Shown: piece by piece, positions 44,357-53,109 of the stretch
Position numbering within the stretch: position 1 is the first letter of the stretch
How the letters are laid out: every line of letters begins with the position of its first letter
Assembly: GCF_000761215.1 (NCBI RefSeq)
Contig: NZ_CP009438.1
Coordinates: forward strand, 248,001-312,000
Length of the DNA: 64,000 bases
Direction: 5' to 3'
Source of the DNA: Streptomyces glaucescens
GTDB lineage: Bacteria > Actinomycetota > Actinomycetes > Streptomycetales > Streptomycetaceae
Notes under the pieces: model-generated
What the model was told of the DNA's origin: nothing
Database searches by the model: none
What the model saw: only the letters and a program-made list of their open reading frames with translations
Program-made: the position numbers and the translations under genes

Positions 44357-45316
44357 ATGTCCTCTGTTCCACTGCCCGTCTCCTCCGACGCCTCGTCCCA
44401 GCCCGACGGGGCTCCGCCCCTGCTGCTCGGCACGTCCGCGTTCGGGCAGGACGAGCGCGGCTTCCCCGTGTACGACGCCTACTGGGAGGGCGGCGGCCGG
44501 GCCTTCGACACGGCGTGGCTCTACGGGCACGCGTACGGACCCGGCTGCTGTGAGCGCACCTTCGGCGCCTGGGCGAGGTCCCGGGGCGTCGAGAAGGAGG
44601 TGTGGGTGCTGGCGAAGGGCGCGCACACCCCGGAGTGCCTGCCGGACCGGGTGGAGGCGCAGCTCGCCGAGAGCTTCGACCGCATGGGTCGCGATGACGC
44701 AGCCATGTACATGCTCCACCGGGACAATCCCGACGTGCCGGTCGGAGAGTTCGTGAGCGTGCTGGCGGACCTGGTGGCACGCGGCCTCATCGGCGCCTAC
44801 GGCATGTCGAACTGGTCACTCGACCGGGTGCGGGAGGCCGTCGGCTACGCCCGGGAGCAGGGGTTGCCGGCACCGGCCGGGGTGAGCAACCAACTGAGCC
44901 TCATCGACATGGTGCAGCCCATCTATCCGGGCACGATGGGCTCCCACGACCCGCGCTGGCGGGCGTGGCTCACCGAGAACCCGGTCACGCTGTACCCCTG
45001 GGCGAGCCAGGGTCGCGGGGCCCACGCCCTGGCGGACCCGGCCGAGTTGCGGACGAGTCCGCTCGCCGAGTGCTGGTACAGCGAGACCAACGTCGAGCGT
45101 CTGCGACGGGCGCGCACCCTCGCCGAGCGCAGGGGTGTCTCGTCGACCGGCATCGCGCTGGCCTGGACGCTGTCCCAGCCCTTCCGCGTGGTCGCGCTGA
45201 TCGGTCCGCGGCAGCCGGAGGAGGTCCGCGATTCGCTGGCCGCGGCGGAGCTGCGGCTGACCGAGGCGGAGCGGGACTGGCTGGAGAACGGTACGGGAGA
45301 GCCGCCCCGGGAGTGA
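44357..45316 (+). CDS. Aldo-keto reductase
   Basis: A 319-aa TIM-barrel aldo-keto reductase. The catalytic tetrad can be seen: Asp and Tyr in FDTAWLYGHAYG, Lys in VLAKGAH and His in MYMLHRDN. A NADPH-binding ALIGPRQPEE lies near the C-terminus. ATG at 44357 has a GGAG site. In the streptomycin pathway several keto/alcohol interconversions are unassigned (scyllo-inosose formation, the dihydrostreptose/streptose step), and this enzyme could serve one of them. It is transcribed toward strR. I do not have a secure S. griseus counterpart. Confidence 0.82.
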   Translation: MSSVPLPVSSDASSQPDGAPPLLLGTSAFGQDERGFPVYDAYWEGGGRAFDTAWLYGHAYGPGCCERTFGAWARSRGVEKEVWVLAKGAHTPECLPDRVEAQLAESFDRMGRDDAAMYMLHRDNPDVPVGEFVSVLADLVARGLIGAYGMSNWSLDRVREAVGYAREQGLPAPAGVSNQLSLIDMVQPIYPGTMGSHDPRWRAWLTENPVTLYPWASQGRGAHALADPAELRTSPLAECWYSETNVERLRRARTLAERRGVSSTGIALAWTLSQPFRVVALIGPRQPEEVRDSLAAAELRLTEAERDWLENGTGEPPRE

Positions 45317-45525
45317 CCGGAGGCGGGACGGCGGCCACGAGCCCCGGCGCGGGACCCGGCCTCGCCGTCGTCCCGCCCCGTCGCCGTCCCCCACTCCCCC
45401 GGTCCCTGCTGTCGGTCCGGTCCCTGCCGTCGCTCCGTTCCCTGCGGCCGGCCGCTCACCGTCCTGTGCCGGGCCCCTGCCGCACCGCGGTCACCGTCCG
45501 GTGTCGGCCTCGCCCCGCTCTCCGG

Positions 45526-46800
45526 TCACCGTCCGGCGCGGGGCGTCCTGCGCCCCGGGGCACCGGCGCTCGCGGGTCCGCGCAGGACGGTGTCGCAGCA
45601 CGGGTCGGCGGGAGGCACGGGGCGGTCGGGCGCGTCGGGGACCTGGACGGTGACCTCCCCCGTCCGCCGGGACTCCAGTGCGGCCGCGCGGCGTGGCATG
45701 CCGGCGGCGGACTGCCCGGCGCCTTCGGCCTCCTGGCGGCCCGGTGCGCCGCCGGTCTCCTGCTCCGCCCCGGATCCACGGGCCCGTTCGAGCTGCTCGG
45801 CGACGAGCTGCCAGGTCTGGGAACAGCCCCGGGCCAGCTCGGCGACGGCTCCCACGCGGTGCGCCGGGACGTTCCGCAGCAGTCGCTCCCAGTCCTGCGG
45901 GCGCACGGCCGCCACGGTGAGCCACCGCAGCAGCGTCCTGCCGTCCTCGGTGAGCCGTACGGAGGGGTCGCGGCTGAGGTGGCGCAGGATCAGCGCGCGG
46001 GAGGGCCGCTCGGCCTCGGCTTCGTCGTACGGCCGCTCCGGCGTGTGGGCCGGCTCGGGGTTCGTGCCGGGCTCGGTCCGCGCGCGGCCCCGTTCGGGGA
46101 CCGGCCCCTCACCCCGCTGGAGCCGTTTGCGCACGTCCGATACGGTTCCCAGCGAGACCCCGGCCTGGGCGGCGATCTGGCGCAGCGGGGCCGAGGGGTT
46201 CTCCTGCATGAGCCGTCCGGCCAGCCGCCGTCCCTCGGCGGGGTCGACGGGACGGGCCCTCCCGTCCCTGCCGATGCGGACGTTCGATTGAGGAAGTCCC
46301 TCGGTCGAACGCGCCCGGAGTGCCGCCACGGTCTTGGCCGAGAGGCCGGTCGCGGTCCCGATCGCGCGGTCCGACCACATGGGGTGGCTGCGCAGGATGC
46401 GCGCGGCGGCGTCCTTGCGGTCCTGGAGGCCGAGCGGCAGGCCGTGGGTGATGTTGGCTTCCACGGCGAGGACGAAGGCCTCCTTCTCGTCGCCCTCGAA
46501 GAACCGGACCGCCAGCTCGCTCTCCCCGCGGAGTTCGGCGGCCCGCAGGCGGTGCATTCCGTCGACGACCCGCATCGTGGAGGCCATCACGATGATGGGC
46601 GGGAGTTCCGCGCCGGATTCCGCGAGGGCGCGGATGTGTTCCGGGTCCTCCCCGGCACTTCGCGGCGAGTCGGACGGCCTCAGGGATGCAATGGGAACCA
46701 TGACGACACCGGATAACTTCGCGCTGTTCCCGTTGAGTTCCGATACCCCCCGGGAGGACAGGTCGTGCATGTCGAACTGACGACGGGAACTGAGCTCCAT
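45526..46800 (-). CDS. strR: Pathway activator StrR (ParB/Spo0J-like DNA-binding protein)
   Basis: A 424-aa regulator. The N-terminal ParB-like domain (SLRPSDSPRSAGEDPEHIRAL, VVDGMHRLRAAELRG, SNVRIGRDGRARP) matches S. griseus StrR closely. A helix-turn-helix follows (LRQIAAQAGVSLGTVSDVRKRL). The C-terminus is longer than in S. griseus (350 aa) by an Ala/Arg-rich tail of doubtful function. StrR activates str operons by binding 29-bp dyads; four occur in the window, one inside this gene. ATG at 46800 follows GAAAGG. Codon 29 is TTA, suggesting direct bldA dependence. Confidence 0.94.
   Translation of the reverse strand: MELSSRRQFDMHDLSSRGVSELNGNSAKLSGVVMVPIASLRPSDSPRSAGEDPEHIRALAESGAELPPIIVMASTMRVVDGMHRLRAAELRGESELAVRFFEGDEKEAFVLAVEANITHGLPLGLQDRKDAAARILRSHPMWSDRAIGTATGLSAKTVAALRARSTEGLPQSNVRIGRDGRARPVDPAEGRRLAGRLMQENPSAPLRQIAAQAGVSLGTVSDVRKRLQRGEGPVPERGRARTEPGTNPEPAHTPERPYDEAEAERPSRALILRHLSRDPSVRLTEDGRTLLRWLTVAAVRPQDWERLLRNVPAHRVGAVAELARGCSQTWQLVAEQLERARGSGAEQETGGAPGRQEAEGAGQSAAGMPRRAAALESRRTGEVTVQVPDAPDRPVPPADPCCDTVLRGPASAGAPGRRTPRAGR
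46282..46310. promoter_or_regulatory. StrR operator inside strR
   Basis: GTTCGATTG - 11 nt - CGGTCGAAC, in the coding region of strR. A site within strR is also known in S. griseus. It suggests feedback on the regulator's own transcription. Confidence 0.78.
46714..46716 (-). promoter_or_regulatory. TTA (bldA) codon in strR
   Basis: Codon 29 of strR, immediately before the conserved ParB-like domain. Confidence 0.82.
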
Positions 46801-47253
46801 TACACACCTTTCGGTCAAAAAGGCATTTTCGCTGAATGGCGCAACGTGCAACGCACGACTTCCCCCAACTTCCTTCAATGTACGATTATCACCTGCCGCC
46901 TCGTCAGTAAAGCAACTGTAAATGACCGGAAAAGGTGGGGCCGCCGGCGAGTGCGGGGCGGTCCAGCTGGGCATCCGGGGCGCCCGAGACGGGCCACGGC
47001 GGTCCGTCCACGGCGGCCTGCCGGGGGAAGAGCCGCCGGGCCGCCCGCCATGGGTGGGGGACCTACGGCTGTTTCCGGCCGCCGGACGGCCACGAAACGA
47101 GCGCCGAACAACCGCGCCCCTTACACCCCCGGGTCAGGCCGGGACAGAGATCAGGTCACTCACCACAGTGTTTCCGCCACCGTCCTGCGGCCGTACCGCT
47201 CATGCGTCGCCGGCCCGCCCGTGGCCCCACGTCACGTCACGCAGGGAGAGAAC
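46801..47253. promoter_or_regulatory. Divergent strR-strD control region
   Basis: 453 bp between divergent genes. The first ~125 bp next to strR are unusually AT-rich for this window. On the strR strand a TTGCTT and a TGATAA about 18 nt apart (roughly 46880-46910) could be a promoter; this is tentative. In S. griseus strR transcription is switched on by AdpA; I see no exact match to an AdpA site. Confidence 0.45.
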
Positions 47254-48321
47254 ATGAAGGCGCTCGTCCTGGCCGGCGGAGCCGGCACCCGCTTACGGCC
47301 GATAACCCACACGTCCGCGAAACAACTCGTGCCGGTCGCCAACAAGCCGGTCCTCTTCTACGGCCTGGAGGCCATCGCGGCGGCCGGGATAACCGATGTC
47401 GGCATCGTGGTCGGCGACACCGTCGCGGAGATAACGGAAGCCGTGGGGGACGGCTCGAAATTCGGTCTCGACGTCACCTACATCCCGCAGCGGAAACCAC
47501 TCGGCCTCGCCCACGCCGTCCGCATTTCCCGCGATTACCTGGGCGACGACGACTTCGCCATGTATCTCGGCGACAATTTCGTGGTGGGCGGGATCGACCA
47601 GCCCATCCGTGCGTTCCGCACCCACCGGCCGGACGCCCATCTGCTGCTCACCCGGGTGTCCGACCCCCGCTCCTTCGGCGTGGCCGAACTGGACGAGCGC
47701 GGCCGGGTGCGTCACCTGGAGGAGAAGCCGACCCACCCCGGCAGCGACCTGGCACTGGTCGGCGTGTACCTGTTCTCCCCCGCGATCCACGAGGCCGTCC
47801 GGGCCATCGAGCCGTCCTGGCGGGGCGAGCTGGAGATCACCCACGCCGTGCAGTGGCTGATCGACGAGGGCAAGGACGTGCGGTCCACCCTGATCAGCGG
47901 CTACTGGAAGGACACCGGCAACGTCACCGACATGCTGGAGGTGAACCGGCTGGTGCTGGAGACGGTCGAGCCGCGGTGCGACGGGGACGTCGACGAGGAC
48001 AGCGAACTCATCGGACGCGTCCGGGTCGACGAGGGCGCCGTCATCCGCAACTCCCGGGTGATCGGGCCCGTCGTGGTCGGCAGCGGCACGACGATCACCG
48101 ACTCGTACGTGGGGCCGTTCACCTCCATCGCCGAGGGCTGCCTGGTGGAGGACAGCGAGCTGGAGTTCTCCATCGTGCTGCGCAACGCCTCCATCTCCGG
48201 AGTGCGGCGCATCGAGGCGTCCCTCATCGGGCGGCACGTCCGGGTGACCGCGGCCCCGCCGGTACCGCACGCGCACCGCCTGGTCCTCGGCGACCACAGC
48301 ACGGCCCAGATCTCCTCCTGA
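47254..48321 (+). CDS. strD: dTDP-glucose synthase StrD
   Basis: A 355-aa glucose-1-phosphate thymidylyltransferase of the long (StrD) type. N-terminal nucleotide site LAGGAGTRLRPITHTSAKQL, sugar-binding LGDNFVVGG, and a C-terminal left-handed beta-helix (VVVGSGTTITDSYVGPFTSI). It makes dTDP-glucose, the first step to dTDP-dihydrostreptose. ATG at 47254 follows GGGAGAG. It begins the operon strD-strE-strL. Codon 14 is TTA. Confidence 0.94.
   Translation: MKALVLAGGAGTRLRPITHTSAKQLVPVANKPVLFYGLEAIAAAGITDVGIVVGDTVAEITEAVGDGSKFGLDVTYIPQRKPLGLAHAVRISRDYLGDDDFAMYLGDNFVVGGIDQPIRAFRTHRPDAHLLLTRVSDPRSFGVAELDERGRVRHLEEKPTHPGSDLALVGVYLFSPAIHEAVRAIEPSWRGELEITHAVQWLIDEGKDVRSTLISGYWKDTGNVTDMLEVNRLVLETVEPRCDGDVDEDSELIGRVRVDEGAVIRNSRVIGPVVVGSGTTITDSYVGPFTSIAEGCLVEDSELEFSIVLRNASISGVRRIEASLIGRHVRVTAAPPVPHAHRLVLGDHSTAQISS
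47293..47295 (+). promoter_or_regulatory. TTA (bldA) codon in strD
   Basis: Codon 14 of strD, in the GTRLRP motif of the nucleotide-binding loop. Confidence 0.83.
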
Positions 48322-48363
48322 CCCCGATCGACACCGACCGAAGACGGAAGGCGGCTCACCCGC

Positions 48364-49356
48364 ATGGCCACACGTCTGCTCGTCACCGGCGGCGCCGGAT
48401 TCATCGGCTCGCACTACGTCCGCACCCTCCTCGGTCCGGACGGGCCGCCCGACGCCGTCGTCACCGTGCTCGACGCCCTGAGCTACGCCGGCAACCTCGC
48501 CAACCTCGACCCGGTCCGCGACCACCCCCGGCTGCGCTTCGTCCACGGCGACATCTGCGACGCGGACCTGGTCGACCGGGTCATGGCCGGCCAGGACCAG
48601 GTCGTGCACCTCGCCGCCGAGTCGCACGTGGACCGCTCGCTGCTCGATGCCGCCGCGTTCGTGCGGACCAACGCCGGCGGCACGCAGACACTCCTCGACG
48701 CGGCCCTGCGGCACGGCGTGGCCCCCTTCGTGCAGGTGTCCACCGACGAGGTCTACGGCTCGCTGGAGACGGGGTCGTGGACGGAGGACGAGCCGCTGCG
48801 CCCCAACAGCCCCTATGCCGCCTCCAAGGCGTCGGGCGACCTGCTCGCGCTGGCCATGCACGTCAGCCACGGCCTGGACGTGCGCATCACCCGCTGCTCC
48901 AACAACTACGGCCCCTACCAGTTCCCGGAGAAGCTCGTCCCACGGTTCGTCACCCTGCTGCTGGAGGGCCGCAAGGTGCCGTTGTACGGCGACGGGCTGC
49001 ACGTACGGGACTGGCTGCACGTGGACGACCACGTGCGCGGTATCGAGGCGGTGCGGGCCCGCGGCCGGGCCGGGCGCGTCTACAACATCGGAGGCGGCAC
49101 CTCGCTGGCCAACCGGGACCTCGTGGACCTGCTGCTGAAGGCGTGCGGCGCCGGCTGGGACAGGGTGGAGCACGTCCCCGACCGCAAGGGCCACGACCGC
49201 CGCTACTCGGTCGACGCGAGCCGGATCCGCCGCGAGCTGGGACACGTCCCCGCGACGGACCTGAGCACCGGCCTGGCCGCCACGGTGGCCTGGTACCGCG
49301 ACAACCGCGCCTGGTGGGAGCCCCTGTGCGCCGGCCGCGCCCCGCAGACCGCGTGA
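48364..49356 (+). CDS. strE: dTDP-glucose 4,6-dehydratase StrE
   Basis: A 330-aa extended SDR. NAD site TGGAGFIGSHYV, STDEVYGSLE (active-site Thr-Asp-Glu), Tyr/Lys in SPYAASKASGD, and TRCSNNYGPYQFPEKLVP are all typical of RmlB enzymes. It converts dTDP-glucose to dTDP-4-keto-6-deoxyglucose. It starts 42 nt after strD in the same operon. Confidence 0.95.
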   Translation: MATRLLVTGGAGFIGSHYVRTLLGPDGPPDAVVTVLDALSYAGNLANLDPVRDHPRLRFVHGDICDADLVDRVMAGQDQVVHLAAESHVDRSLLDAAAFVRTNAGGTQTLLDAALRHGVAPFVQVSTDEVYGSLETGSWTEDEPLRPNSPYAASKASGDLLALAMHVSHGLDVRITRCSNNYGPYQFPEKLVPRFVTLLLEGRKVPLYGDGLHVRDWLHVDDHVRGIEAVRARGRAGRVYNIGGGTSLANRDLVDLLLKACGAGWDRVEHVPDRKGHDRRYSVDASRIRRELGHVPATDLSTGLAATVAWYRDNRAWWEPLCAGRAPQTA

Positions 49357-49366
49357 TCCCGGACGC

Positions 49367-49385
49367 GTACGTCCCCGGGACGTAC
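49367..49385. repeat. Palindrome after strE
   Basis: Arms GTACGTCCC / GGGACGTAC around a single central C, 10 nt after the strE stop and about 130 nt before strL. It could be an attenuator or a processing site, or chance. Confidence 0.6.
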
Positions 49386-49451
49386 CGGCCGCGGCACCTG
49401 CCGGCCGCGCACAGCGCCGTCCGCCGGCCGGGGCACGCGCCGGCCGCGCCG

Positions 49452-49523
49452 GCAGAGCACCGGAGGTCCGCCGTCATGCCCCTACCCGCAGAGCACCGGA
49501 GGTCCGCCGTCATGTCCGTACCC
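49452..49523 (+). repeat. 36-bp tandem duplication of the strL start region
   Basis: Two adjacent 36-nt units (49452-49487, 49488-49523) with 34 identical bases. Each contains the same ribosome site (CCGGAGG) and an ATG (49476 and 49512), and the two ATGs are in frame, 12 codons apart. Confidence 0.9.
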
Positions 49524-50426
49524 CTCGGCTCTCGTTGGCTCGTCACCGGCGCGTCCGGGATGCTCGGGCGCGAACTCACCGCGCGCCTGAGCCGCCGGGG
49601 CGTCCCGGTGGTCCCGCTGGGCCGGGCGGACCTGGACGTCACCGACCCCGCCGCCGCGCGGGCGCTGCTGGCCCGGCACCGGCCCGCGGTGCTCGTCAAC
49701 TGCGCGGCCTGGACGGCGGTCGACGCGGCCGAGGCGCACGAGGCACGGGCCCTGGCGGTGAACGGCGAGGGACCCGGTCACCTGGCCCGCGCCTGCCGGG
49801 CGACGGGCACCCGGATGATCCAGCTGTCCACCGACTACGTCTTCGCCGGGCTCGCCGACCGCCCGTACCGGGAGGACGACCCGCCCGCGCCGCGCACGGC
49901 CTACGGCAGGACGAAGCTCGCCGGGGAGCGGGCGGTGCTCGACACCCTCCCGGACGGTGGCTACGTGGTGCGCACCGCCTGGCTGTACGGGTCCGGCGGC
50001 GCGAACTTCGTCTCCACGATGATCCGCCTGGCGGCCGCGGAGGGCACCGTGCCCGTCGTCGACGACCAGCACGGCGGACCGACCTGGACCGGTGATCTCG
50101 CCGACCGGCTCCTCGCGCTCGGCGCCGCGGCGCTGCGGGGCACCGCGCCGCCCGGTGTCTACCACGCCGTGAACGCGGGGAGCACGACCTGGCACGCGCT
50201 GGCGCGGGAGATCTTCCGGCGGGCCGGGGCCGATCCCGGCCGGGTCCGGCCGATCGGCAGCGGGGAACTGGCCCGGCCGGCCGCCCGGCCCCCGTACAGC
50301 GTCCTCGCCCAGGGCCGGTGGCGGGCCGCCGGTCTCGCCCCGCTGCGCGACTGGCGCGCCGCGCTCGCCGAGGCGTTCCCCGCGCTGCTGCGCGCGTCGG
50401 CGCGGGGCGGCACGGTCAGGCGGTGA
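49512..50426 (+). CDS. strL: dTDP-4-dehydrorhamnose (dihydrostreptose) reductase StrL
   Basis: A 304-aa RmlD-family reductase. NADPH site WLVTGASGMLGREL, STDYVFAG, catalytic Tyr/Lys in AYGRTKLAGE, and GPTWTGDLAD. In this pathway it closes the route to dTDP-dihydrostreptose after StrM. The start is ambiguous because of the duplicated leader: ATG 49512 gives MSVPLGSRW, the usual N-terminus, but ATG 49476 would add 12 residues. Its 3' end overlaps the convergent strM by 11 nt. Confidence 0.93.
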   Translation: MSVPLGSRWLVTGASGMLGRELTARLSRRGVPVVPLGRADLDVTDPAAARALLARHRPAVLVNCAAWTAVDAAEAHEARALAVNGEGPGHLARACRATGTRMIQLSTDYVFAGLADRPYREDDPPAPRTAYGRTKLAGERAVLDTLPDGGYVVRTAWLYGSGGANFVSTMIRLAAAEGTVPVVDDQHGGPTWTGDLADRLLALGAAALRGTAPPGVYHAVNAGSTTWHALAREIFRRAGADPGRVRPIGSGELARPAARPPYSVLAQGRWRAAGLAPLRDWRAALAEAFPALLRASARGGTVRR

Positions 50427-51018
50427 AGCGGCGCCGCAGTTCCCGGTGGAAGTCCGCACAGGTGTGGTAGTCGGGCAGCAGTCCCCGCAGGGCGGACTCC
50501 TCCAGGCCGGGGGCCCGGCTGTCCTTGGCGGACAGCACGGGCTCGATCCCGGGGGGCCAGGCGATGCCCAGGGCCGGGTCGAGCGGGTGGACCGCGTGCT
50601 CACGCTCGGGGGCGTAGCCCTCGGAGGTGAGGTAGACGACGGTGGCATCGTCGGTGAGGGCCATGAAGGCGTGTCCCAGTCCGGCCTCGATGTACACGCT
50701 GCGCCGCGGGTCGTCGAGACGGACCGTCTCCCAGGCGCCGTAGGCGGGCGAGCCCGCCCGGATGTCCACCACGACGTCGAGCACGGCGCCGCGGAGGCAG
50801 GTGACGTACTTGGCCTGGCCCGGTGGGACGTCGGCGAAGTGCACACCCCGCACGACCCCTTTGCGGGAGACGGAGCGGTTCACCTGGGCGACGCCCGGGA
50901 CGTAGCCGAGCGTGTCGCTCAACGGGCCGCCGCGGAAGAGTTCCTGGAATTCCCCCCGCTCGTCGCCGAAAACCCGCGATTCCACCAGCCAGGCACCTTC
51001 GATACCGAGCGGACGCAC
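50416..51018 (-). CDS. strM: dTDP-4-dehydrorhamnose 3,5-epimerase StrM
   Basis: A 200-aa RmlC-family epimerase. Catalytic His in VVRGVHFADVPPGQAKYVTC, Asp in VVDIRAGSP, Tyr in DATVVYLTSEGY. It produces the sugar nucleotide used by StrL. It lies 30 nt downstream of strB2 in a leftward operon (APH-fold kinase, strB2, strM). Confidence 0.93.
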   Translation of the reverse strand: MRPLGIEGAWLVESRVFGDERGEFQELFRGGPLSDTLGYVPGVAQVNRSVSRKGVVRGVHFADVPPGQAKYVTCLRGAVLDVVVDIRAGSPAYGAWETVRLDDPRRSVYIEAGLGHAFMALTDDATVVYLTSEGYAPEREHAVHPLDPALGIAWPPGIEPVLSAKDSRAPGLEESALRGLLPDYHTCADFHRELRRRFTA

Positions 51019-51048
51019 GCCTGAACTCCTTTTCTGTGGACATCCGGT

Positions 51049-52008
51049 TCAGAACCGGTACGACTCCAGAGTTCCGGTCCGCCGCACATCGACGGTGACC
51101 CGGTGGAAACCGCTGCCCAGTGCCCGGGCATGGGTCAGCTGGAGCGGCAGCACGTCGATTCCGTTGTTCTCCAGGACGCGCATCAGATCCGCCTGCCGCC
51201 GGTCCACGATCACCAGTCCGGGCCGGACGACGAGAATGTTCGACCCGCCCCACCCCGAGCTGTGGACGGCGCCGTCCGGCGGACCCGGATCCACCAGTTC
51301 CGGGCACACGATCCGTTTCCACGTGCGCAGGAACGGGGGAATGTGCTCGGCGTCGACCCGCTCCGGATTGACCAGGATCAGACCCGGGCCGAGCGGGACG
51401 ACGGCGAAGTCGCCGTGCGGCGAACCGTGGGGTCCCCGGCAGGGGTGCACGGTGTACCTCTCCCCCAGCGCCGCCTGCAGCCAGCGCGCGCCCAGCGCGT
51501 TGCCGCTGTCGGACACCAGATAGAGCAGGTCGGTGCCGATCCGCAGCACCGTGTCCGCGTCGAAGACCGGCTCCAGTTCGCGCAGCCGCTCCCCGGCCGG
51601 CGCCGTCGGGTCGTACATGACGTCGGTCAGCACCGGCGGCGGCGCCGAGATCCAGCGGCTGCCGCTGGTGAAGTACTCCATCAGCAGCATCCGGCAGGCG
51701 GGCGACTGCAGGGACGGGAGACCGGGCACCGCCGGCGTCTGGATGACGGTCTCGCCGACGGTCAGCAGTCCGTCCCGGGGCCGGTAGGCGAGGGCGGTGT
51801 CCGCGCCGCGGTCCGGGGGCGCGGGCGGGCTCGCGGGGTCCTGCGGCGGAAGGCGGCGGACCGTCACGCCGAGGCCCCTCAGCTCCTCGCACAGGCCGTC
51901 GAGCTCGTCCTCGGTCTCGCGCACCATCCGGTTCTCGGAGCCGACCGCCGTTCCGACGACGATCTCCTCCAGCGGGTCCCATTCGGTGTACACGCCGGCC
52001 AGGCTCAT
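51049..52008 (-). CDS. strB2: StrB2, second amidinotransferase paralogue lacking the catalytic Cys
   Basis: A 319-aa paralogue of StrB1 with nearly the same ends ([26 protein letters not shown]). It lacks about 30 residues after the first strand. The catalytic Cys of StrB1 ([10 protein letters not shown]) is Arg303 here ([11 protein letters not shown]), while the Asp (IGTDLLY) and a His ([12 protein letters not shown]) remain. Streptidine has two guanidino groups, and StrB2 is the expected second enzyme, but this protein looks catalytically altered; StrB1 may do both transfers. ATG at 52008 by similarity to StrB1; a GTG at 52023 is also possible. Confidence 0.85.
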
Positions 52009-52071
52009 GGTGTCCCTCTTCACCTCGCTGTACGTCTGGGGAAGCAGTCGCGGCGGGCACCCGCGCCCGGG

Positions 52072-53004
52072 TCAGCCGGCCGGGAGGTAGCGCAGCAGCC
52101 GTCCCCACATGGCGTGGTCGTCGGCGTCGCCCGTGTGCGGCGCGGCGAACCGGGCCGTGTACTCGGCGATCTCGGCGAGCTGCCAGCGCAGCTCGTAGAA
52201 CCTGAGGAAGAGCCCGCGACCGTCCGGCGCGGTGCCGAAGGCCCGGGCGACCGCGGCCCAGTCCCGTTCCGGAGGGGCCCACATGGTGCTGCCCCAGTCG
52301 AGGATGTCCACACCGTCCCCGAACAGGACGTTGGCGGGGCTGGGGTCGCCGTGGGTCAGCGCGGGCGGTTCGCCCTCCCAGCGCGCGGCGCACTCGGCGG
52401 CCACGCGTGCCGCCTCGCGGCGCAGCTCGGCCACCCGGTCCCGGCACCCGGTGACGAGCCGGGTGAGCCGGCTCCCGTAGGGGCCCAGGTGGTCCGTGTC
52501 CCCCTCCAGGGCCGTGCGCAGTGCCTTCTCCAGGTCGCCTTCGAAGGGGAAGCCGAAGTCCTCCACGGGCACTTCGGCGGGCAGCCCGCCGGGGGTGGCG
52601 AAGCCGTGCACCTCCGTCAGCCGGGCGACGAGCAGGTCGAGTTGGGCGGGGGTCGGGGGGACGCGCCGGGCGGTGGCCCGCTCGACGTAGGGGAAGACCA
52701 CGACGGGCAGTCCGGACAGATCGTGCACCACGCCGCCGTCGCCCGCCGCGAGGGGGGCGAGCACGAAGTGCTTCCCGGCCCGGCGCAGCAGCAGGGCGGC
52801 TTCGTAGGCGCCGGGGAAATGGCCGTCGAGATCACGGCGGACGCTGATCCACAGCGGGCCGTACCGATAGGACCAGCTGTCCTCACCGAGGGGGAAGAAC
52901 TCCAGGCGGTGCGTTGTCTCGTCGATGGGAACGACATCCCGGAATTTCTCCGCGACAAGCCGGACCAGATTCCGGCGATCCACGAGCTCGTTTTCCAAGA
53001 GCAT
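52072..53004 (-). CDS. APH-fold kinase, StrN-like
   Basis: A 310-aa aminoglycoside/choline kinase-fold protein. Catalytic loop LTHGDPSPANVLFG and metal-binding DILDWGSTMWAPPERDW are complete. It stands upstream of strB2 and divergent from the phosphatase gene, the place occupied by strN in S. griseus. A likely role is phosphorylation of scyllo-inosamine or its N-amidino derivative before or after amidinotransfer. ATG at 53004 has a weak ribosome site; a GTG at about 53022 would add six residues including a TTA-encoded Leu. Confidence 0.75.
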   Translation of the reverse strand: MLLENELVDRRNLVRLVAEKFRDVVPIDETTHRLEFFPLGEDSWSYRYGPLWISVRRDLDGHFPGAYEAALLLRRAGKHFVLAPLAAGDGGVVHDLSGLPVVVFPYVERATARRVPPTPAQLDLLVARLTEVHGFATPGGLPAEVPVEDFGFPFEGDLEKALRTALEGDTDHLGPYGSRLTRLVTGCRDRVAELRREAARVAAECAARWEGEPPALTHGDPSPANVLFGDGVDILDWGSTMWAPPERDWAAVARAFGTAPDGRGLFLRFYELRWQLAEIAEYTARFAAPHTGDADDHAMWGRLLRYLPAG

Positions 53005-53109
53005 GCCAAAGGCTAACACCGTGACGGGGTTGCCGGAGGCGTTCAACCACCTTTGTGGGATGGGTTGTTGAGGGCCCGATCGAACCGTTCGGAAAGATAT
53101 GGTGGCCCG

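Noticed and set aside
46836..46845. AdpA-like site tggcgcaacg upstream of strR
   Set aside because: It matches only the TGGCS part of the AdpA consensus; the G at position 7 is missing.
53005..53109. Possible StrR operator upstream of strO
   Set aside because: gttcaacca is present but the second half-site does not match at the 11-nt spacing.
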